Source: Plasmopara viticola
Taxonomy: Eukaryota > Oomycota > Peronosporomycetes > Peronosporales > Peronosporaceae
Length of the DNA stretch: 64,000 nucleotides
Direction of reading: 5' to 3'
Assembly: GCA_001695595.3 (NCBI GenBank)
Contig: MBPM02000032.1
Span: 620,001 to 684,000, forward strand
Below, piece after piece: positions 32,610 through 44,876 of this stretch. Below the pieces are notes generated by a model that had not been told where the DNA came from, ran no database searches, and saw nothing but the letters and a program-made list of their open reading frames with translations. The first letter of the stretch is position 1. Each line of letters begins with the position of its first letter. Position numbers and translations under genes: made by a program.

Positions 32610-34112
32610 TCAACTATCCGTTTGCGCATCATTGACTAAAAGGATCAGTCCGGGAGCGATATGGAGGTACCATAAACGCCGCGGGGACTGATCTGTTCTT
32701 GAGTGCCGGTTCAGCAACCCTACGACGATTTGTGGCTTGGCTACATTACAATAAGTTCCGAATCTGGCGTTAAGACTGAATTGCTGCGCGTTGCGAATTT
32801 GGTCCAAGCATTGGCTTGTATAAATCAGTTCTACTTTTGGATATCCAGACCGATGAAGACCAGCTATAGTAATTTTTTGGCATCTACAGCGCTCAATTGG
32901 CAATTCTTGACTTTGTCACACGTAAAAAGACTCCAACTCTTGCTTGCTTTCATATGTTACATTCACTCATCTATGAGTTTGTCAAATATATTCACCACAC
33001 CTTATATAAAATGTGTTGAAAATCTGAAAGAACATCGTGTTAAGAGGCTGGCCGTTGTGTTCGGTAACATGTCAAGACTATTGTACTAGTAACATTAGTA
33101 TTGCTGTTGCAGACATTAAAAAAGTAGATTTTGCTGTGGGCTTATCACTTGATGCCGTCATGAAGACCACTAGGCTCGGCACTGTTTGAATCGACATATT
33201 TTATTAGTGTAAGTATTGTATAGAATTGCGCGGCTTTTGCGCTGTCGTGTGTGCACGGGGCGAAACAAAGTCATCCTCGAGACAGCATCACTGGATCCGA
33301 GAAAAACTGGTGGGCTGCTGGCGCTGACTTTGTCAAGGCACCAGAGGAAATTGTCATGTTGATAACAAAAAAGTTTATAGTAGAAAGTCAACCGCAAAAA
33401 TAAAACTAACACCAGTCGAGCACTGACAGATACTATAAAATTATTAATCGATTCTGCCTGCAAGATTAATAGCAAATAGGGCTGATAATTAATCTGCCTC
33501 TTTCGAAAAAAATGTGGGATGGTATATCGAATGAGCGGGATGTGCATCCAAATCAAAACTAAAAATGGCCTGCCTTCTTCAAACTTCGTGCTAATTTGCA
33601 CACACAATGTGCCCTGGTCTCAACAAATATTTTACACTGGACCATCTAGAAATATTACCATACCGACACCAGCATTGATTAACGTTTTTTGTGATCGTAT
33701 TTAAGCCGCCAGACTTTAATTGATTTTGAGTGAGACCCTGAGAAAGAGCAATATCCGATAGTGTTGGGACACAAAAATAAAAATTGCGCGTTTTTTAATT
33801 AGCGTCGCTATATCTGGTGTCTCTTTAAGAATTAATTATTATGTTCCTGTCGGTAGAAATATTTACGGAGTTTAGTCCACTTCTAGAACAAAACTTGGAG
33901 AAGGAGGAGCTGAAGCCAAGTTTGTGGTTGGTGAGTACGACGCAGAGGAGGTGCAGAGGACGCACAGGACGAACCTACCGACACTTGGGCAGTAAGAAGG
34001 TTTCTTGGAGAGCTACGGTTAGGCGAGGAATCCCTATTGACAAGTCAGTTTACGTACCAGATCAAGAGACTTTATAGGTAGATACGGAGTCAATGTTAGG
34101 TTAATCGAACAA
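32610..34112. other. Effector upstream region and spacer repeat
   Basis: Near-identical to 24956-26458, offset by 7654 bp. No intact gene is seen. Confidence 0.5.
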
Positions 34113-34124
34113 CAACACGCAAAG

Positions 34125-34452
34125 TTTTCGAAAAAGGTTGGGGTGACGCCCTCCTTCCAAGCGAGGGGGCTAAATGCTCGCGCGCTTCGGGCAGGTGCTC
34201 TCGGGCATCTGCAGGTCTCTAACGAGTCTCATCCTCGACGCGACGGTGTCCGGCACCAGGGCGCCACCTGGGCTCTTACCAAGTCAGAAGTACACAAAAT
34301 AATGGAAGACCCTCACGGCCTCGGTGCTGGCTGCACTGCCCGCCGAACGAGACTCGACGTATGCGGACACCACTCTATGCCGTGGACTAGCCATAGAGCC
34401 TAGCACGTGCATAACTTGGCAACGCGATAACGTAATACAATACAATACAATA
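34125..34452 (+). mobile_element. LINE-derived short element (copy 6)
   Basis: Same site and flanks as copies 3 and 5 (CAACACGCAAAG at 34113-34124 and 34453-34464), duplicated with the unit. Confidence 0.85.
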
Positions 34453-34464
34453 CAACACGCAAAG

Positions 34465-35463
34465 ATCAATGGGGAGCTCGTCGTCGATAGTTATTGACCG
34501 AGAGTTGGTACGCGGAGGCTGGCTTTACAAGTAGGCGATTGTCATCTTCGTATATTGATCAGAATTTGGTTTGAGAATTTACTTGAAAAAGAATAAAACG
34601 ACCATACTTCGTACTGATTAAGAGAACGAACGTAGCAACAGGAGAGTGGTGGCCATCGCTGCGGTACTACAAAGGCAGCAACTTTGACAAGCTACGCGGA
34701 GAGATACAGTTGCAATATGGCAAGCTGTCTGTCTGCTTTTTAGAGCCGATGAAATAAAGGGATCGTTTTGTTTTGAGGTAGCTGGTGAAGATTTTTCTTT
34801 GTCTGCTCTGGATCGAACGAAGAAGATGCGAGCGCCTATAACAATCGGTGGATGAGTCAAAAGGTGCTCGTATTCTCACTAGCACGATCGATGCACGAAG
34901 CATTCGCATCGTCGCAGAGCTGCGTCGAGCGCTTCACACACCAAGTCTTTAGAGACGATGCCATTGAAAAGCTTTGGTATCTCTTTCGATTTCCGGTGCT
35001 CTTCGCGATTTTAGCGAATTTTGCAAAACTTGAATTTGAAAATTCTAAGGTTATCTGGTTGCTGCTGCCAATGGATGTAAATTAAAGGCCCTATATTTGG
35101 TAATTGAAGGGTGCTATTAAACGAAGGGTGTGGGGGGGGGGTACGGCTCCCTACATTTATCGCAGAATGACAAAAAAAACTTTGTATAGTGTAAGCGAAT
35201 CAGGCGCTTCAAAACCCGATCGACGGTGTAACAGTGGCCATGCATTGGCTGGTATAAATATTTTACTTCTGTTTATCCACTGTCAAGTAGTTGCAATAGT
35301 ACTTTGGCTTCTACAGCGCTTAACGTGGCGACTTCTTAATACATTTAGCTATTTAAAATTTTTTTTAACTCTAGCATAATTTCATAAGTTTGGCTTAACC
35401 ACATTTACTTTGACTGCGTGCCGGAATGATCTTACTTTTTGGCCAACCGGCATTGAGTTTGTT
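34465..35463 (+). other. Degenerate segment of unknown origin
   Basis: Duplicate of 26811-27807, including the open but unrecognised frame at 34852-35085 and a G homopolymer near 35132. Confidence 0.4.
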
Positions 35464-35478
35464 CTATAAGTGACTCTG

Positions 35479-35768
35479 ACCGACCCTGTGGCTCGAGCGG
35501 TTAGCCGGACCGGGTGCTACCTGGTTCGATACCCATAGGATGTAGGTCACTAAAGTGGATGAGCCATCACACCCGAGTGTGTGACCTTCAAACTCTGGCC
35601 CGATTGGGTACTAAAAGGGTTGGGATGGGTACGCCCCAATGACCGAAAAAGCCCCATAGTGTAATGAGGGGTACAGAACCCGGTCCCAATATGGGTCGGA
35701 TTGTTACCAGCATCCCGCGATAGAGACAGCTTAGTCCTAGCGCGAAAGTTCCGGTAACTTTATTCTTC
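35479..35768 (+). mobile_element. tRNA-derived SINE (copy 6)
   Basis: Duplicate of copy 5 with flanks ATAAGTGACTCTG at 35466-35478 and 35769-35781. A and B boxes are present. Confidence 0.8.
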
Positions 35769-35781
35769 ATAAGTGACTCTG

Positions 35782-36341
35782 GAAGCATTTTTTTTTAAAA
35801 GAGAGGCGCATCAGAAGCGGTCAATGTCGAGTGTACTCGTGACTCCCGCTCGGCATTGACCGTTTAAATTAAACGTAAAGCCGTGCTGAGACAATAAAAG
35901 AGATGAAAATCGTAGCTATTAATTTTCAGAGAGAAACCAGATAAATCCATTTAAAAAACACGCGATTTTTATTTTCGTTTAGAGCTTTACTTTTGACATT
36001 GCAATTATTCAATTTTAATGCAAAACAAAACAATAATCTAGTACGACCACAAAAATGTTTATGGCAATCTTGAGACCGGTATAGAGCTGACGACGGGGCA
36101 CATTGTGTGTGCAAGTTAGCATTAAGATTATTGAAGGCAGACCATTTCAGTATGAATTAGGATGCACATCCTGCCCATTCGGTTAAACATCCAACATTTC
36201 ATTTCAAAAGAGGAAGAAAGATTAGCCTCTCTATATATTAGTAATTTGGGATTTGATACGCTGGCACCAATTTACGTTAAATATGAATTGAATTGATTGA
36301 CTTTTGAGAGCTGAACGCTTTATTCTCGGTCGCCTGCTAAG
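35782..36341. repeat. Inter-unit spacer repeat
   Basis: Same spacer as 221-848, with the inverted repeat near 35816-35864. No gene is seen. Confidence 0.5.
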
Positions 36342-38515
36342 ATGCCAGCGCATCTACGTCCACTACTCATGTCTGATGAAGCTACGTTGAGACTGCAGCT
36401 TCGCTATCAAAAATACCAGGACAAAGGGCGCACGTTACTCAAGTAAACGGACGCGAGTCAGCAGCAGGAACTCACAGCCAAAGCCTCCAGCCGTGTCGGT
36501 ACATCCAAAGTCCGAGTGGATGAAGAATCGGACGATGCTTCAAGAGTGGACAAGGCTTCAGCAGGACACGCGACAATTTGTGTCGGACAGTGAAGTTAAA
36601 AATGATAGGGTAATGATATGTCAACATGGGGTTGAAGATGTTATATAGCCAACGTGGTAGTTGTCATCCATTGAGCAACGTAGTGTTTCGACAGCGAGGT
36701 CGTTGATGACGCAGAGCTTACATCGATTGACGACACCAATTGATTGACATAAGGCTCGCAGTATTAGACTTGTTCTCGAATCTTCGTGCTCGTACGGACG
36801 TAAGTCTTCGAGGCAGACGTCCATCATCTGCAGACAGACACAAGACGGAAAATGGCGAGTTTATTAGAACTCGAGCAAGTGACGCACATCTTAAAGAGCT
36901 TACGGTTGATGTCTTGGGTGGCTCTTGACGAAGACATGGCGTCTCTTCTTTGATAATCTTCACGTCGACGTAAAGTCTCTGCACCAAGGGCGTCGTGTAC
37001 TCGAAGCGTCGGAACGAGACGTAAGTGCCGCGTTTGCACCCACCCACAAAAGGTCCTTTGGACTATTTCAACGTGTATGAGGTCGATGGATATGCCAATG
37101 AATTGATTGGTCTAGCCAAAGAAAAGGAAAGCGTCAGAGGATTGTTCCGTTCGGTGTGACAAATCTTCATTCTCCGTTTTGGTCACTCGGATGTACGCTT
37201 TGGCGAGCCTGTTTCTTTAATCGCCACATCTTTGCTTGAGGAAGCAGCCGACCTTGTAGCCGAACGGAGGCAAACGTCGGGTACTATCACATCAAGTGCG
37301 ATCTCGTCAGCATTACTGATGTAGAAACGTGCGCACACGATCGAAACAATGCTCGAGAGTCGCACAGTGTGGCTTGTCCACGAGTTGACTAAGCGTGACA
37401 CGCTTTTTAGACACGGTGTATACAGTCCCGACCTCTGGTGGCTCGTTCTGCAAAGGCTTCGATCGCATTTTCGAACACCAGCAAGTACATGCAGCAGCAG
37501 CAACAACCCGAAGGCAACAGAGGGAAGTCATCTCGTAAGCGGTACCACTGATCGAATTTTTTGCGATAGAGACGCTTGCAGAAGAAAGCTATGCCCATGG
37601 ACAGGTACTAATTGGGCAATTGGAGTTTATTCGTATCGAACGCAATCGAAAGAAGCGTGCGCTTGAGACGTCATTGTCTCCTCGTGACCGACAAAGCCAA
37701 TTTTTGTTACGTCAGGCCTTGTGCGAAGCGCAGGAACCCCGTGAGTGGGCATATCGCTAATCGGAAATCGATAAAAGCCACACTCAACGAGTTGCTCTGC
37801 TCGAAACAGCTCTTCAAGAGTGCGGGAAGGAAAATGCCTTTTTGTCAGACCCGCGGCTGCTGCACGAAAAGAAATAGATTCTCGGGCTTTGCAACAAGAG
37901 CGAGTGATGGCATTTTAAAACCTTACGACGAAAGGAGCACAACGACCATCCGAACATGGAGTTGGGGAGTCAAAGCCAGAGCGAAAACGAGACATTCTTG
38001 TCGAGTAGGTCGACTCTGGCTCGCAAGTGTCATGCGTGACGGTGAAGCTGGACAGCTTCACGTTTTGGAACAAGAAAGTATCGAAAAGCCACAGTTTCTG
38101 GATGTCGTAGCGGTACCAGCACGAATGCTGGTACCAGCTACGACGAAATACAAGCCTCGTGAAAAAGGTTTGTGGATAGAAGCTAATCGGCTATTGAGGC
38201 GTACCTCGTCAAGATAGGCAAGGAGACTAAGGTTGACGCCGGTGATGCCACAAGTTTTGGAGCTCTTGCCCGAATTTACGAGAAATTTGGCAGCACACGG
38301 TCAAGAAGCGCTCGCCAAAACCAGCCACCACGCCTACACCCGATTGTGTACCAGGCCGTGCCAATGATGCCCTAGGAGAACAAAGTCGAGGACGCAGGGC
38401 GCTTTAGAGACTGATACACGTGGACGTGTTGTGCACACCATGATGTTTGAAAGTAAAGAGAGACGAACAGACCTGATTGCCGAGTGTTTGCACTGCAATG
38501 TCGCGAGTAGTTTGT
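36342..38515 (+). pseudogene. CFAP91-like pseudogene, copy 6
   Basis: A mosaic. Around 36.6-36.9 kb it matches copy 4 (for example the TATATAGCC and GATTGACATAAGG variants). From about 37.2 kb it matches copy 3. The frame 37612-38217 is the longest in any copy. It joins the LEFIRIERNRKK region (in another frame) to PARMLVPATTKYKPREKG, thanks to one base fewer near 37700 (CCAATTTTTG against CCAATGTTTTG). Other stops remain. Confidence 0.65.
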
Positions 38516-38737
38516 TTAAGACAAGATGAAAGGATATTTGGAACAGAGACCATTGCAGGCGTGTAACGAGAAGTGACTATGAGCAAGAAAATAGAAACAT
38601 CACAAGAGAAGGCTTTTTCAATGGCACTGCCTAAATGACTGACATATCGTTACTCTATTCATCAAGGCTTTAGTCTCTTCAGTCATACAATACTAAACCT
38701 GCAACGGCTCAAACACGATCGCCAATAGAGGCAACTC

Positions 38738-39859
38738 CTAAGCTTGCTCGGCTGCCAACTTTTTCTTCAACATCGTCTTCAAATTCTTTGCCAGCTTCTT
38801 TTCGTCTTCACTTTTTGCTGTTCTGATAATATCCTTAATCACATTTTTTTTGAAAAGGCTGACAAGGACCTGGGCGAGAGTCACGTCCTCTTTTGTTTTT
38901 CTCTGATACATTTTCGCGTACCTCGTCCATGATTCAAGCTCCAAGTTATTGAGAACATCATAAGGGTTTTTGTCAAGCTTTAAATAAATGAAAGCAAGCT
39001 TTGGCGTCACTTTATGACTCAACCACTTTTTTTCTAACTCGAGCTGGAGGTCGGTCGCCAGTGTCGCTGTATCCTCTGACTGTTTGGAGGCAATTAGTAG
39101 CGAAGATAGCCTCGCGTCACTGAAAGCGTGAAGCAGCTGTTTGATGAGTGTCATTGACCTACCCGGGTTGTACTCGGTCAAATAAGTGTTCCAGATTCTA
39201 TACTTACGGCCGGTAAGCAAGATTGGGTGGCTTGGGTCTGACTGCAAAAGGTTGTGAAGTTCTTGTGGAGAAACCGAGCGTTTTTTCCAACCTTCCATCT
39301 GCTCTTTCTGTAGTCTCGTGCCAAGAGCTTGAATGGATGGGTCTGTTTTACTCTTTGCTTCTTCCAATATTATTGCCAATCTATGGTCATCAAATTGCTC
39401 CTCACACTTTGCTAAAATTGACACCTCCTCCCCGGGATGGTCCAAATTATAGCTATCCACGTACTCGACCCAAGCATGAAACCAAGCGTTTGATAAACTG
39501 TTCTCCTCGACCCGGTTGAGCTGTAGATTGGTAAAGACAGCGGAAGGATGCAAATCTTTATTCCTCCACCACCGTAACATGGGCAAAAGGTGATTGCGGA
39601 CTATTGGATCCACCACCGCCTGCTTGTCCTTGGTGAGTAAAGTGCCCAATTCAGTCCCCAAGCCGACATCTTCGATACTAGGAGCCCTCTCTTCGTCTCT
39701 TGCGCTCGGCGGGTCCGAGAGGTGGGTACCAGGTTGCTTCGCAGTGGATGAAAAGGTCCCTGGGGGTACGAGGGACGCAGTCGCATTTGCAGAAGCATTG
39801 GCTTGTGCGATAAGGAAGAAAATAAAGAAGAGTGTTCGAGCAACGCAGCAAAGATGCAT
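38738..39859 (-). CDS. Secreted dEER LWY effector, A/B chimera (copy 6)
   Basis: 373 residues, intact. The first three quarters are type B: MHLCCVARTLFFIFF signal peptide, ANASANATASL, GTHLSDPPSARDEER, and modules 1-2 with SDARLSSLL. From about codon 280 it becomes type A (AFIYLKLDKNPYDVLNNLE, then SWTRYAKMYQRKTKEDVTLA), ending KLAAEQA. The switch lies near 39000-39050. It removes the TAG that truncates the other type B copies and restores module 3. A few substitutions are private (VSLFKKNVIKDI). Start at 39859 by the core promoter; upstream ATG at 39913. Confidence 0.85.
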   Translation of the reverse strand: MHLCCVARTLFFIFFLIAQANASANATASLVPPGTFSSTAKQPGTHLSDPPSARDEERAPSIEDVGLGTELGTLLTKDKQAVVDPIVRNHLLPMLRWWRNKDLHPSAVFTNLQLNRVEENSLSNAWFHAWVEYVDSYNLDHPGEEVSILAKCEEQFDDHRLAIILEEAKSKTDPSIQALGTRLQKEQMEGWKKRSVSPQELHNLLQSDPSHPILLTGRKYRIWNTYLTEYNPGRSMTLIKQLLHAFSDARLSSLLIASKQSEDTATLATDLQLELEKKWLSHKVTPKLAFIYLKLDKNPYDVLNNLELESWTRYAKMYQRKTKEDVTLAQVLVSLFKKNVIKDIIRTAKSEDEKKLAKNLKTMLKKKLAAEQA

Positions 39860-39875
39860 TTGTGAACTTGATGGC

Positions 39876-39889
39876 GAATTGAATAATGA
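39876..39889 (-). promoter_or_regulatory. Inr+FPR core promoter of effector copy 6
   Basis: The minus strand reads TCATTATTCAATTC, 16 bp upstream of the ATG at 39859. Confidence 0.65.
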
Positions 39890-39913
39890 AAGGAGAGGGC
39901 GAGTGGATTGCAT

Positions 39914-41116
39914 TCAAGTATCCGTTTGCGCATCATTGACTAAAAGGATCAGTCCGGGAGCCATATCGAGGTACCATAAACGCCGCAGGGACTGATCTGT
40001 TCTTGAGTGCCGGTTCAGCAACCCTACGACGATTTGTGGCTTGGCTACATTACAATAAGTTCCAAATCTGGGGTTAAGACTGAATTGCTGCGCGTTACGA
40101 ATTCGGTCCACGTAAAAAAACTCCAACTCTTGCATGTTTTCATTAGTTTGATTTAAGCACATTTACTCGTCTATGAATTTGCTTACGGTTTTATGTCACT
40201 CTTTAACCTACAATAACAGAGATAAAGTATCGTAAGGCTGCGTGCCGGTATGATTTTAATTCTTGGCCATCCGCGCACTTTTGTGTCCCAAAGCCAATCT
40301 GAGAAGATGGTGTAGTGTGGGGTGGTTTTAAATGAAATTTTCCAAGGATGTCATTACATTTAGTTATTTACAATTGATAGTAAGAACCCAAAAAATCCAG
40401 CCTGTTTTTTTTTGGATCGAATAAAAATTCACCAATTATTGTTTCGATATCATTGCTTCAAGTGGGAGCTGTAGGCCGGCTGATTACTTACGGGTACTCT
40501 GGTCGCCTCAGAAATCAGAGAATAAAAAAACCAAGAGAATTAGGATGCGTATCCCGCCCATTCGGTCAAATATCCCCCCTTTGACTTAAGAAAAAAGTTA
40601 AATTAATCAGCCCTGTCCGTGTGACGATTAGAATAAGGGCGTTAAGCATCGCGTCCGCCTTAATGAAACAATTTATTGACCGCACCTTTTATAAGATGTG
40701 TTCTGATTCTGAAAAAATCTGAGAGAACATTGTGTTAAGAGGCTGGCCGTTGTGATTTGTAACATGTCAATCAGTTTTCTTGACTATTGTACTAGTAACA
40801 TAAGTATTGCTGTTGCAGACATTGAAAAAGTAGTCTTTGTAGTGGGCTTATCGCTCGATGCCGTCACGACGACCACTAATCTCGGCACTGTTTGAATCGA
40901 CATATTTTTTTAATGTAAGTATTGTAAAGAAGTGCGCGACTTTTGCGCTGTCGTGTGTGCACGGGGCGAAACAAAGTCGTCCTCGAGACAGCATCACTGG
41001 ATCCGAAAAAAAAAGTGGCGGGCTGCTGGCGCTGACTTTGTCAAGGCACCAGAGAAAATTGTTAATTGATAACAAGAAAGTTTATATTAGAGGGTCAACC
41101 GCAGAATTCCAGTCGA
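39914..41116. other. Effector upstream region, dispersed repeat and spacer
   Basis: No gene is seen. 39914-40150 is the conserved effector upstream region. 40200-40620 matches the dispersed repeat at 4750-5160. 40680-41116 matches 12540-12960, the region before the LINE-derived element. Confidence 0.5.
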
Positions 41117-41129
41117 GCACTGACAGATA

Positions 41130-41372
41130 TTGTATTGTATTGTATTACGTTATCGCGTTGCCAAGTTATGCACGTGCTAGGCTCTATGGCTAGTCCACGG
41201 CATAGAGTGGTGTCCGCATACGTCGAGTCTCGTTCGGCGGGCAGTGCAGCCAGCACCGAGGCCGTGAGGGTCTTCCATTATTTTGTGTACTTCTGACTTG
41301 GTAAGAGTCCAGGTGGCGCCCGGTGCTGGAGACCGTCGCGTCGAGGGTGAGACTCGTTAGAGACCTGCAGAT
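41130..41372 (-). mobile_element. LINE-derived short element (copy 7), left part, split by hAT
   Basis: Minus-strand copy with its (ATTGT)n tail at the left. It is interrupted at 41373 and continues at 44520-44533. The outer flanks GCACTGACAGATA at 41117-41129 and 44534-44546 are its target duplication. Type B units read through this site without it (12955, GAGCACTGACAGATACTA). Confidence 0.85.
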
Positions 41373-41525
41373 TAGTGATGGGGACGTAAACGGTGTTAAC
41401 GTAAAAAAAATGTAGTTCCCGTTCCCGTCCAGGGTTCCCGTTCACGTTTTTTTAGACGTTGTTTGACGTCTCGGAAAGACACTGTAACCTATCAAACCAA
41501 TGGTTTAAAACCATACCATGTTCAA

Positions 41526-41857
41526 TGCTTCGGAAAAGGTTGGGGTGACGCCCTCCTTCCAAGCGAGGGGCTTGAATGCTCACGCGCTTCGGGCAGGTGC
41601 TCTCGGGCATCTGCAGGTCTCTAACGAGTCTCACCCTCGACGCGACGGTCTCCAGCACTGGGCGCCACCTGGGCTCTTACCAAGTCAGAGTTGAACAAAA
41701 TATTGGAAGACCCTCACGACCTCGGTGCTGGCTGCACTGCCCGCCGAACGAGACTCGACGTATGCGGATACCACTCTATGCCGTGGACTAGCTAGACTGA
41801 GCCTAACACGTGCATAACTTGGCAACGCGATAACGTAATACAATACAATACAATACA
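41526..41857 (+). mobile_element. LINE-derived short element (copy 8), inside the hAT
   Basis: Full-length member with ATACCATGTTCAA on both sides (41513-41525 and 41858-41870). It sits in the non-coding 3' side of the transposon. Confidence 0.85.
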
Positions 41858-42009
41858 ATACCATGTTCAAGCTGCACAAACATAAGAACGGACGGGAGAA
41901 GAGTTTTTAAGACAAGTCGGCTGCTGGCACATTAAAGGTGATGTGAGTTGTGCAAAAAGTTTATTTACAACATGTAACTCTTTAGCACGTTTCTACCGTA
42001 CGTCTTCAG

Positions 42010-44340
42010 CTACTCCTCTGGTTCCTCGCCAATCGTATTGCTGTAAAGTAAAATGAGATCTCTTAGGTTGGAAGAAGACAACCTATTACGCCGTGCTGTA
42101 ATAATGTTTCCTGCCCACGAGAAGCAGCGCTCTGAAGGTACTGATGTAGCTACCATGCCAAAATATTTCCTCGCAATAGGAGCTAAGAGCGGAAAATCAC
42201 TGCCATTTTCGCGCCACCACTTGAGACCATCGTCAAGTTTCTGTGTTTTCGACTTCTGCTTCTGGCACGTATTTTCTTGTGCCTTTTGATGGGATCTATC
42301 GTAGTATCGATTCACCTCTGCTTCTACTTTTGCACGAAGCGACAACCCGTTTTGCACTTGAGGATGAGGCGATCTTCGCTTGCGTCCAAGGAGATCATTT
42401 ATGAAGTTTTCTTCTTCATCGCTATCCTCATCGGAGCACGTGCTGTAGATATCATCGACGGCATTAGCACCAGCAGAGCGCATTGCCTCGCTCACCAAGA
42501 ACTCCCTCCCTTCTATTTTTTCTGTTGCGTTCAGTGACTCACCATGCACGAATTGAGGATCAAGCAAGCAGCAATATTTCACATCCAAAGGTAATTGCTT
42601 GAATCTTTTTCGGAGCAAAAACAAGAAAAACCGACGGACGAGATGCATGCGTTCCAGCACCGAGCTATAGTAATATTCTCCAGCGTGAGCAGGCGATATT
42701 TTGGCAAATATCCTCTGCTTTAATAGTCGCTTTCAAGAAGGCGTATACATGGATATATCAACGTAGCAGTGGGGTATGTTCCACCTGATAGTGTCTTGGT
42801 TACCAGCTCAAAAACCACGAGAAGCTTGTCGAGGCATTGGATGCTAAACCACATTTCTCCAGTGGGCCTCACAATACTTGCGTCGCTGAACTCTTCTTTG
42901 CCTTTCGCTGTCAATATAAACTCCATGAATGATTGGATACTAGGACGAAGTTGCAGAAGGCGTTGAATCATGTGATGCGTGCTATTCCAGCGAGTGGCTA
43001 CATCTGAAATAACGGTAAGAGGTACGGCCACATTTTGTAGCGACTTCAACTTGTCTTTTCCTTTAGAACTTTTGTTGAAGTAGTGAACAATTTTGCGAAA
43101 GCTAGAAACATGCATTCTTGTTTCACTCATGGCTTGCTTCATAGCGTTTAGAATTGAAGTTGTTGTCCGCACACTAAGACAACCATCAAGAAGACCTCCA
43201 TCCAGCGTGTCATCAGCATTAACGTCCAGTGGCTCAGATTCATGCGAAACGTTGTCTATCGAACTTGCAATCGTTTGGGATTCAATCTCTACCAGTTCTT
43301 GCTCCAAGAACGCAATAGCTTCCAGTTCAATTGCAGGGTCCTCAATCCACTGCTCCTCCTCATCTTCAATGTCAGCAATATTTTCAACCTCCTCCCTACC
43401 TTCCTCGTTCCCGTCATTATCCTCTTCCACATTTGTCACTTCGACACTTGTTTTTGAGAGAGCTCCTGATACAATCAAATGTAGCGTATGCGCCACGCAT
43501 CCGAAGTGCTGCACACCTAGCGCATCACACGCACTGACAATGTTCGACCCGTTATCACGTACCATTTTGGTAACGCGAGAAACATCTAGACCCCACTTTC
43601 GCATGATGCCAGTGTGCTTCCCACGAAAGCTCATAACATCCAAAGTGTACGTCATCATCTCAAAATTGGAATTCACAAAATGAATAGTTAGCGAAATATA
43701 GCTATCTGTTGCTCGAGATGTCCACATGTCAGATGTGAGAGAATAGAAGTCTGCATCTTCAGCAATCTGCGTCTTTACCAGCGATCGCTTGAACTGACAG
43801 TGATTTTGCATTTTTTCAGTTATAGTGCGGCGAGAGGGTAGCTCGTACAGACCTCTCATCGTCTGAATCAACGTCAAGAAAACACGAAGCTCCTTGTCGT
43901 CGGCAACACTTAGTGGGCGCAGTCGTTTGGCAATCCAATCAATGAAAAGCTCTTGTGGCCATCTCTTCGTCAGCTGGATCGATCTTTCTTGTTCTCTTTC
44001 TCGGAGAAAACATCATTGCATCAGATTTTCGCGTTGCATGAAGTGCGATCGCCACTCGCTTGGATGCCTGTTCACGCCCAGCTCTGCTGAGATCTTGTGG
44101 ATGTTTCTCATTCATGTGCTTTCGAATGCTGGCGCTACTTCCTGATTTAAAGCTGAAAGAGCTTTTGCACTTCAGACAATAAGCCAAGTTTGTATCAGAC
44201 GATTCCCACGCCTTCTTTCCCGGTGGTAGCTGTGCGTTTGGAGCTACAAGTCGGATGAACGACCAGTAATCGTCCTTCTTAATACGGCGCATCTTAAACA
44301 GGGGCGGCGGCGTAGGATCATTCGATGGTGGAAGCTCCAT
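42010..44340 (-). pseudogene. hAT-family transposase with BED zinc finger, frameshifted
   Basis: Three consecutive frames make up one transposase. The N-terminal piece (43939-44340) begins MELPPSNDPTPPP and has a BED-type finger (CLKC, then HMNEKH). The middle piece (42720-43877) has the catalytic-domain signatures SLTSDMWTSRATDSYISLTI and MVRDNGSNI with GCVAHTLHLI. The C-terminal piece (42010-42660) has the hAT dimerisation motif VPSERCFSWAGNIITARRNR. A +1 insertion near 43946 (GCTTTTCATTG; the copy at 63303 has GCTTTCATTG) ends the first frame. A second frame change near 42722 separates the middle and last pieces. The element therefore cannot make its own full transposase. Confidence 0.9.
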
Positions 44341-44519
44341 CTGGGGACGATGCGTTGTAGGCTCTTTCTTCTATCCTGCAATCTCAGCCGTTCAAAACTG
44401 CTCGTGTGGTGTACTATACATTAATGTTGCCGGGACGTCTCAAAACGTTTGCAATACGTCAACGGATACCGGCTTAACGTTTTTAACGTTGAGCTGATGT
44501 CCCCATCTCTACTGCAGAT

Positions 44520-44533
44520 GCCCGAGAGCACCT
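44520..44533 (-). mobile_element. LINE-derived short element (copy 7), right remnant
   Basis: GCCCGAGAGCACCT plus the start of the target duplication continues the element broken at 41372. Its 5' end is truncated just past CAGGTGCTCTCGGGC. Confidence 0.7.
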
Positions 44534-44876
44534 GCACTGACAGATACTGTAGAATTATTGCATCAGGCTGCAAAATTAATAGTATATAGGGCTGATAATT
44601 AATCTGCCTCTTTTGTGGGATGGTTAAATGGATGGGCGGGATGTGCATCCTGATCCAAACTTAAAATGGCCTGCCTTCTACAATAGTATGCTAATTTGCA
44701 CACACAATGTGCCCTGTTTCGGAAAAGGTTGGGGTGACGCCCTCCTTCCAAGCGCGGGGGCTTAATGCTCGCGCGCTTCGGGCAGGTGCTCTCGGGCATC
44801 TGCAGGTCTCTAACGAGTCTCATCCTCGACGCGACGGTCTCCAGCACCAGGCCAAACCCCCTTCCACGCCCTTAAT

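Larger units (their letters stand above)
41373..44511 (-). mobile_element. hAT DNA transposon (complete, inactive)
   Basis: 3139 bp. The ends are TAGTGATGGGGACG at left and, inverted, TAGAGATGGGGACATCAGC at right. The 8-bp target duplication CTGCAGAT (41365-41372 and 44512-44519) is the hAT hallmark. It carries a broken hAT transposase on the minus strand and a LINE-derived short element at 41526. The right end matches the left end of the second copy at 63132. Confidence 0.9.

Noticed and set aside
34852..35085. Small gene MSQKVLVFSLARS..., also at 27198-27431
   Set aside because: The third copy near 14.4-14.6 kb is interrupted. It lies inside a degenerate segment, has no domain, and near-identity of the two open copies reflects recent duplication only.
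43093..43683. 196-residue Ser-rich frame on plus inside the hAT
   Set aside because: Antisense of the acidic linker of the transposase. Ser-rich content is what an antisense of Glu/Asp-rich sequence gives.
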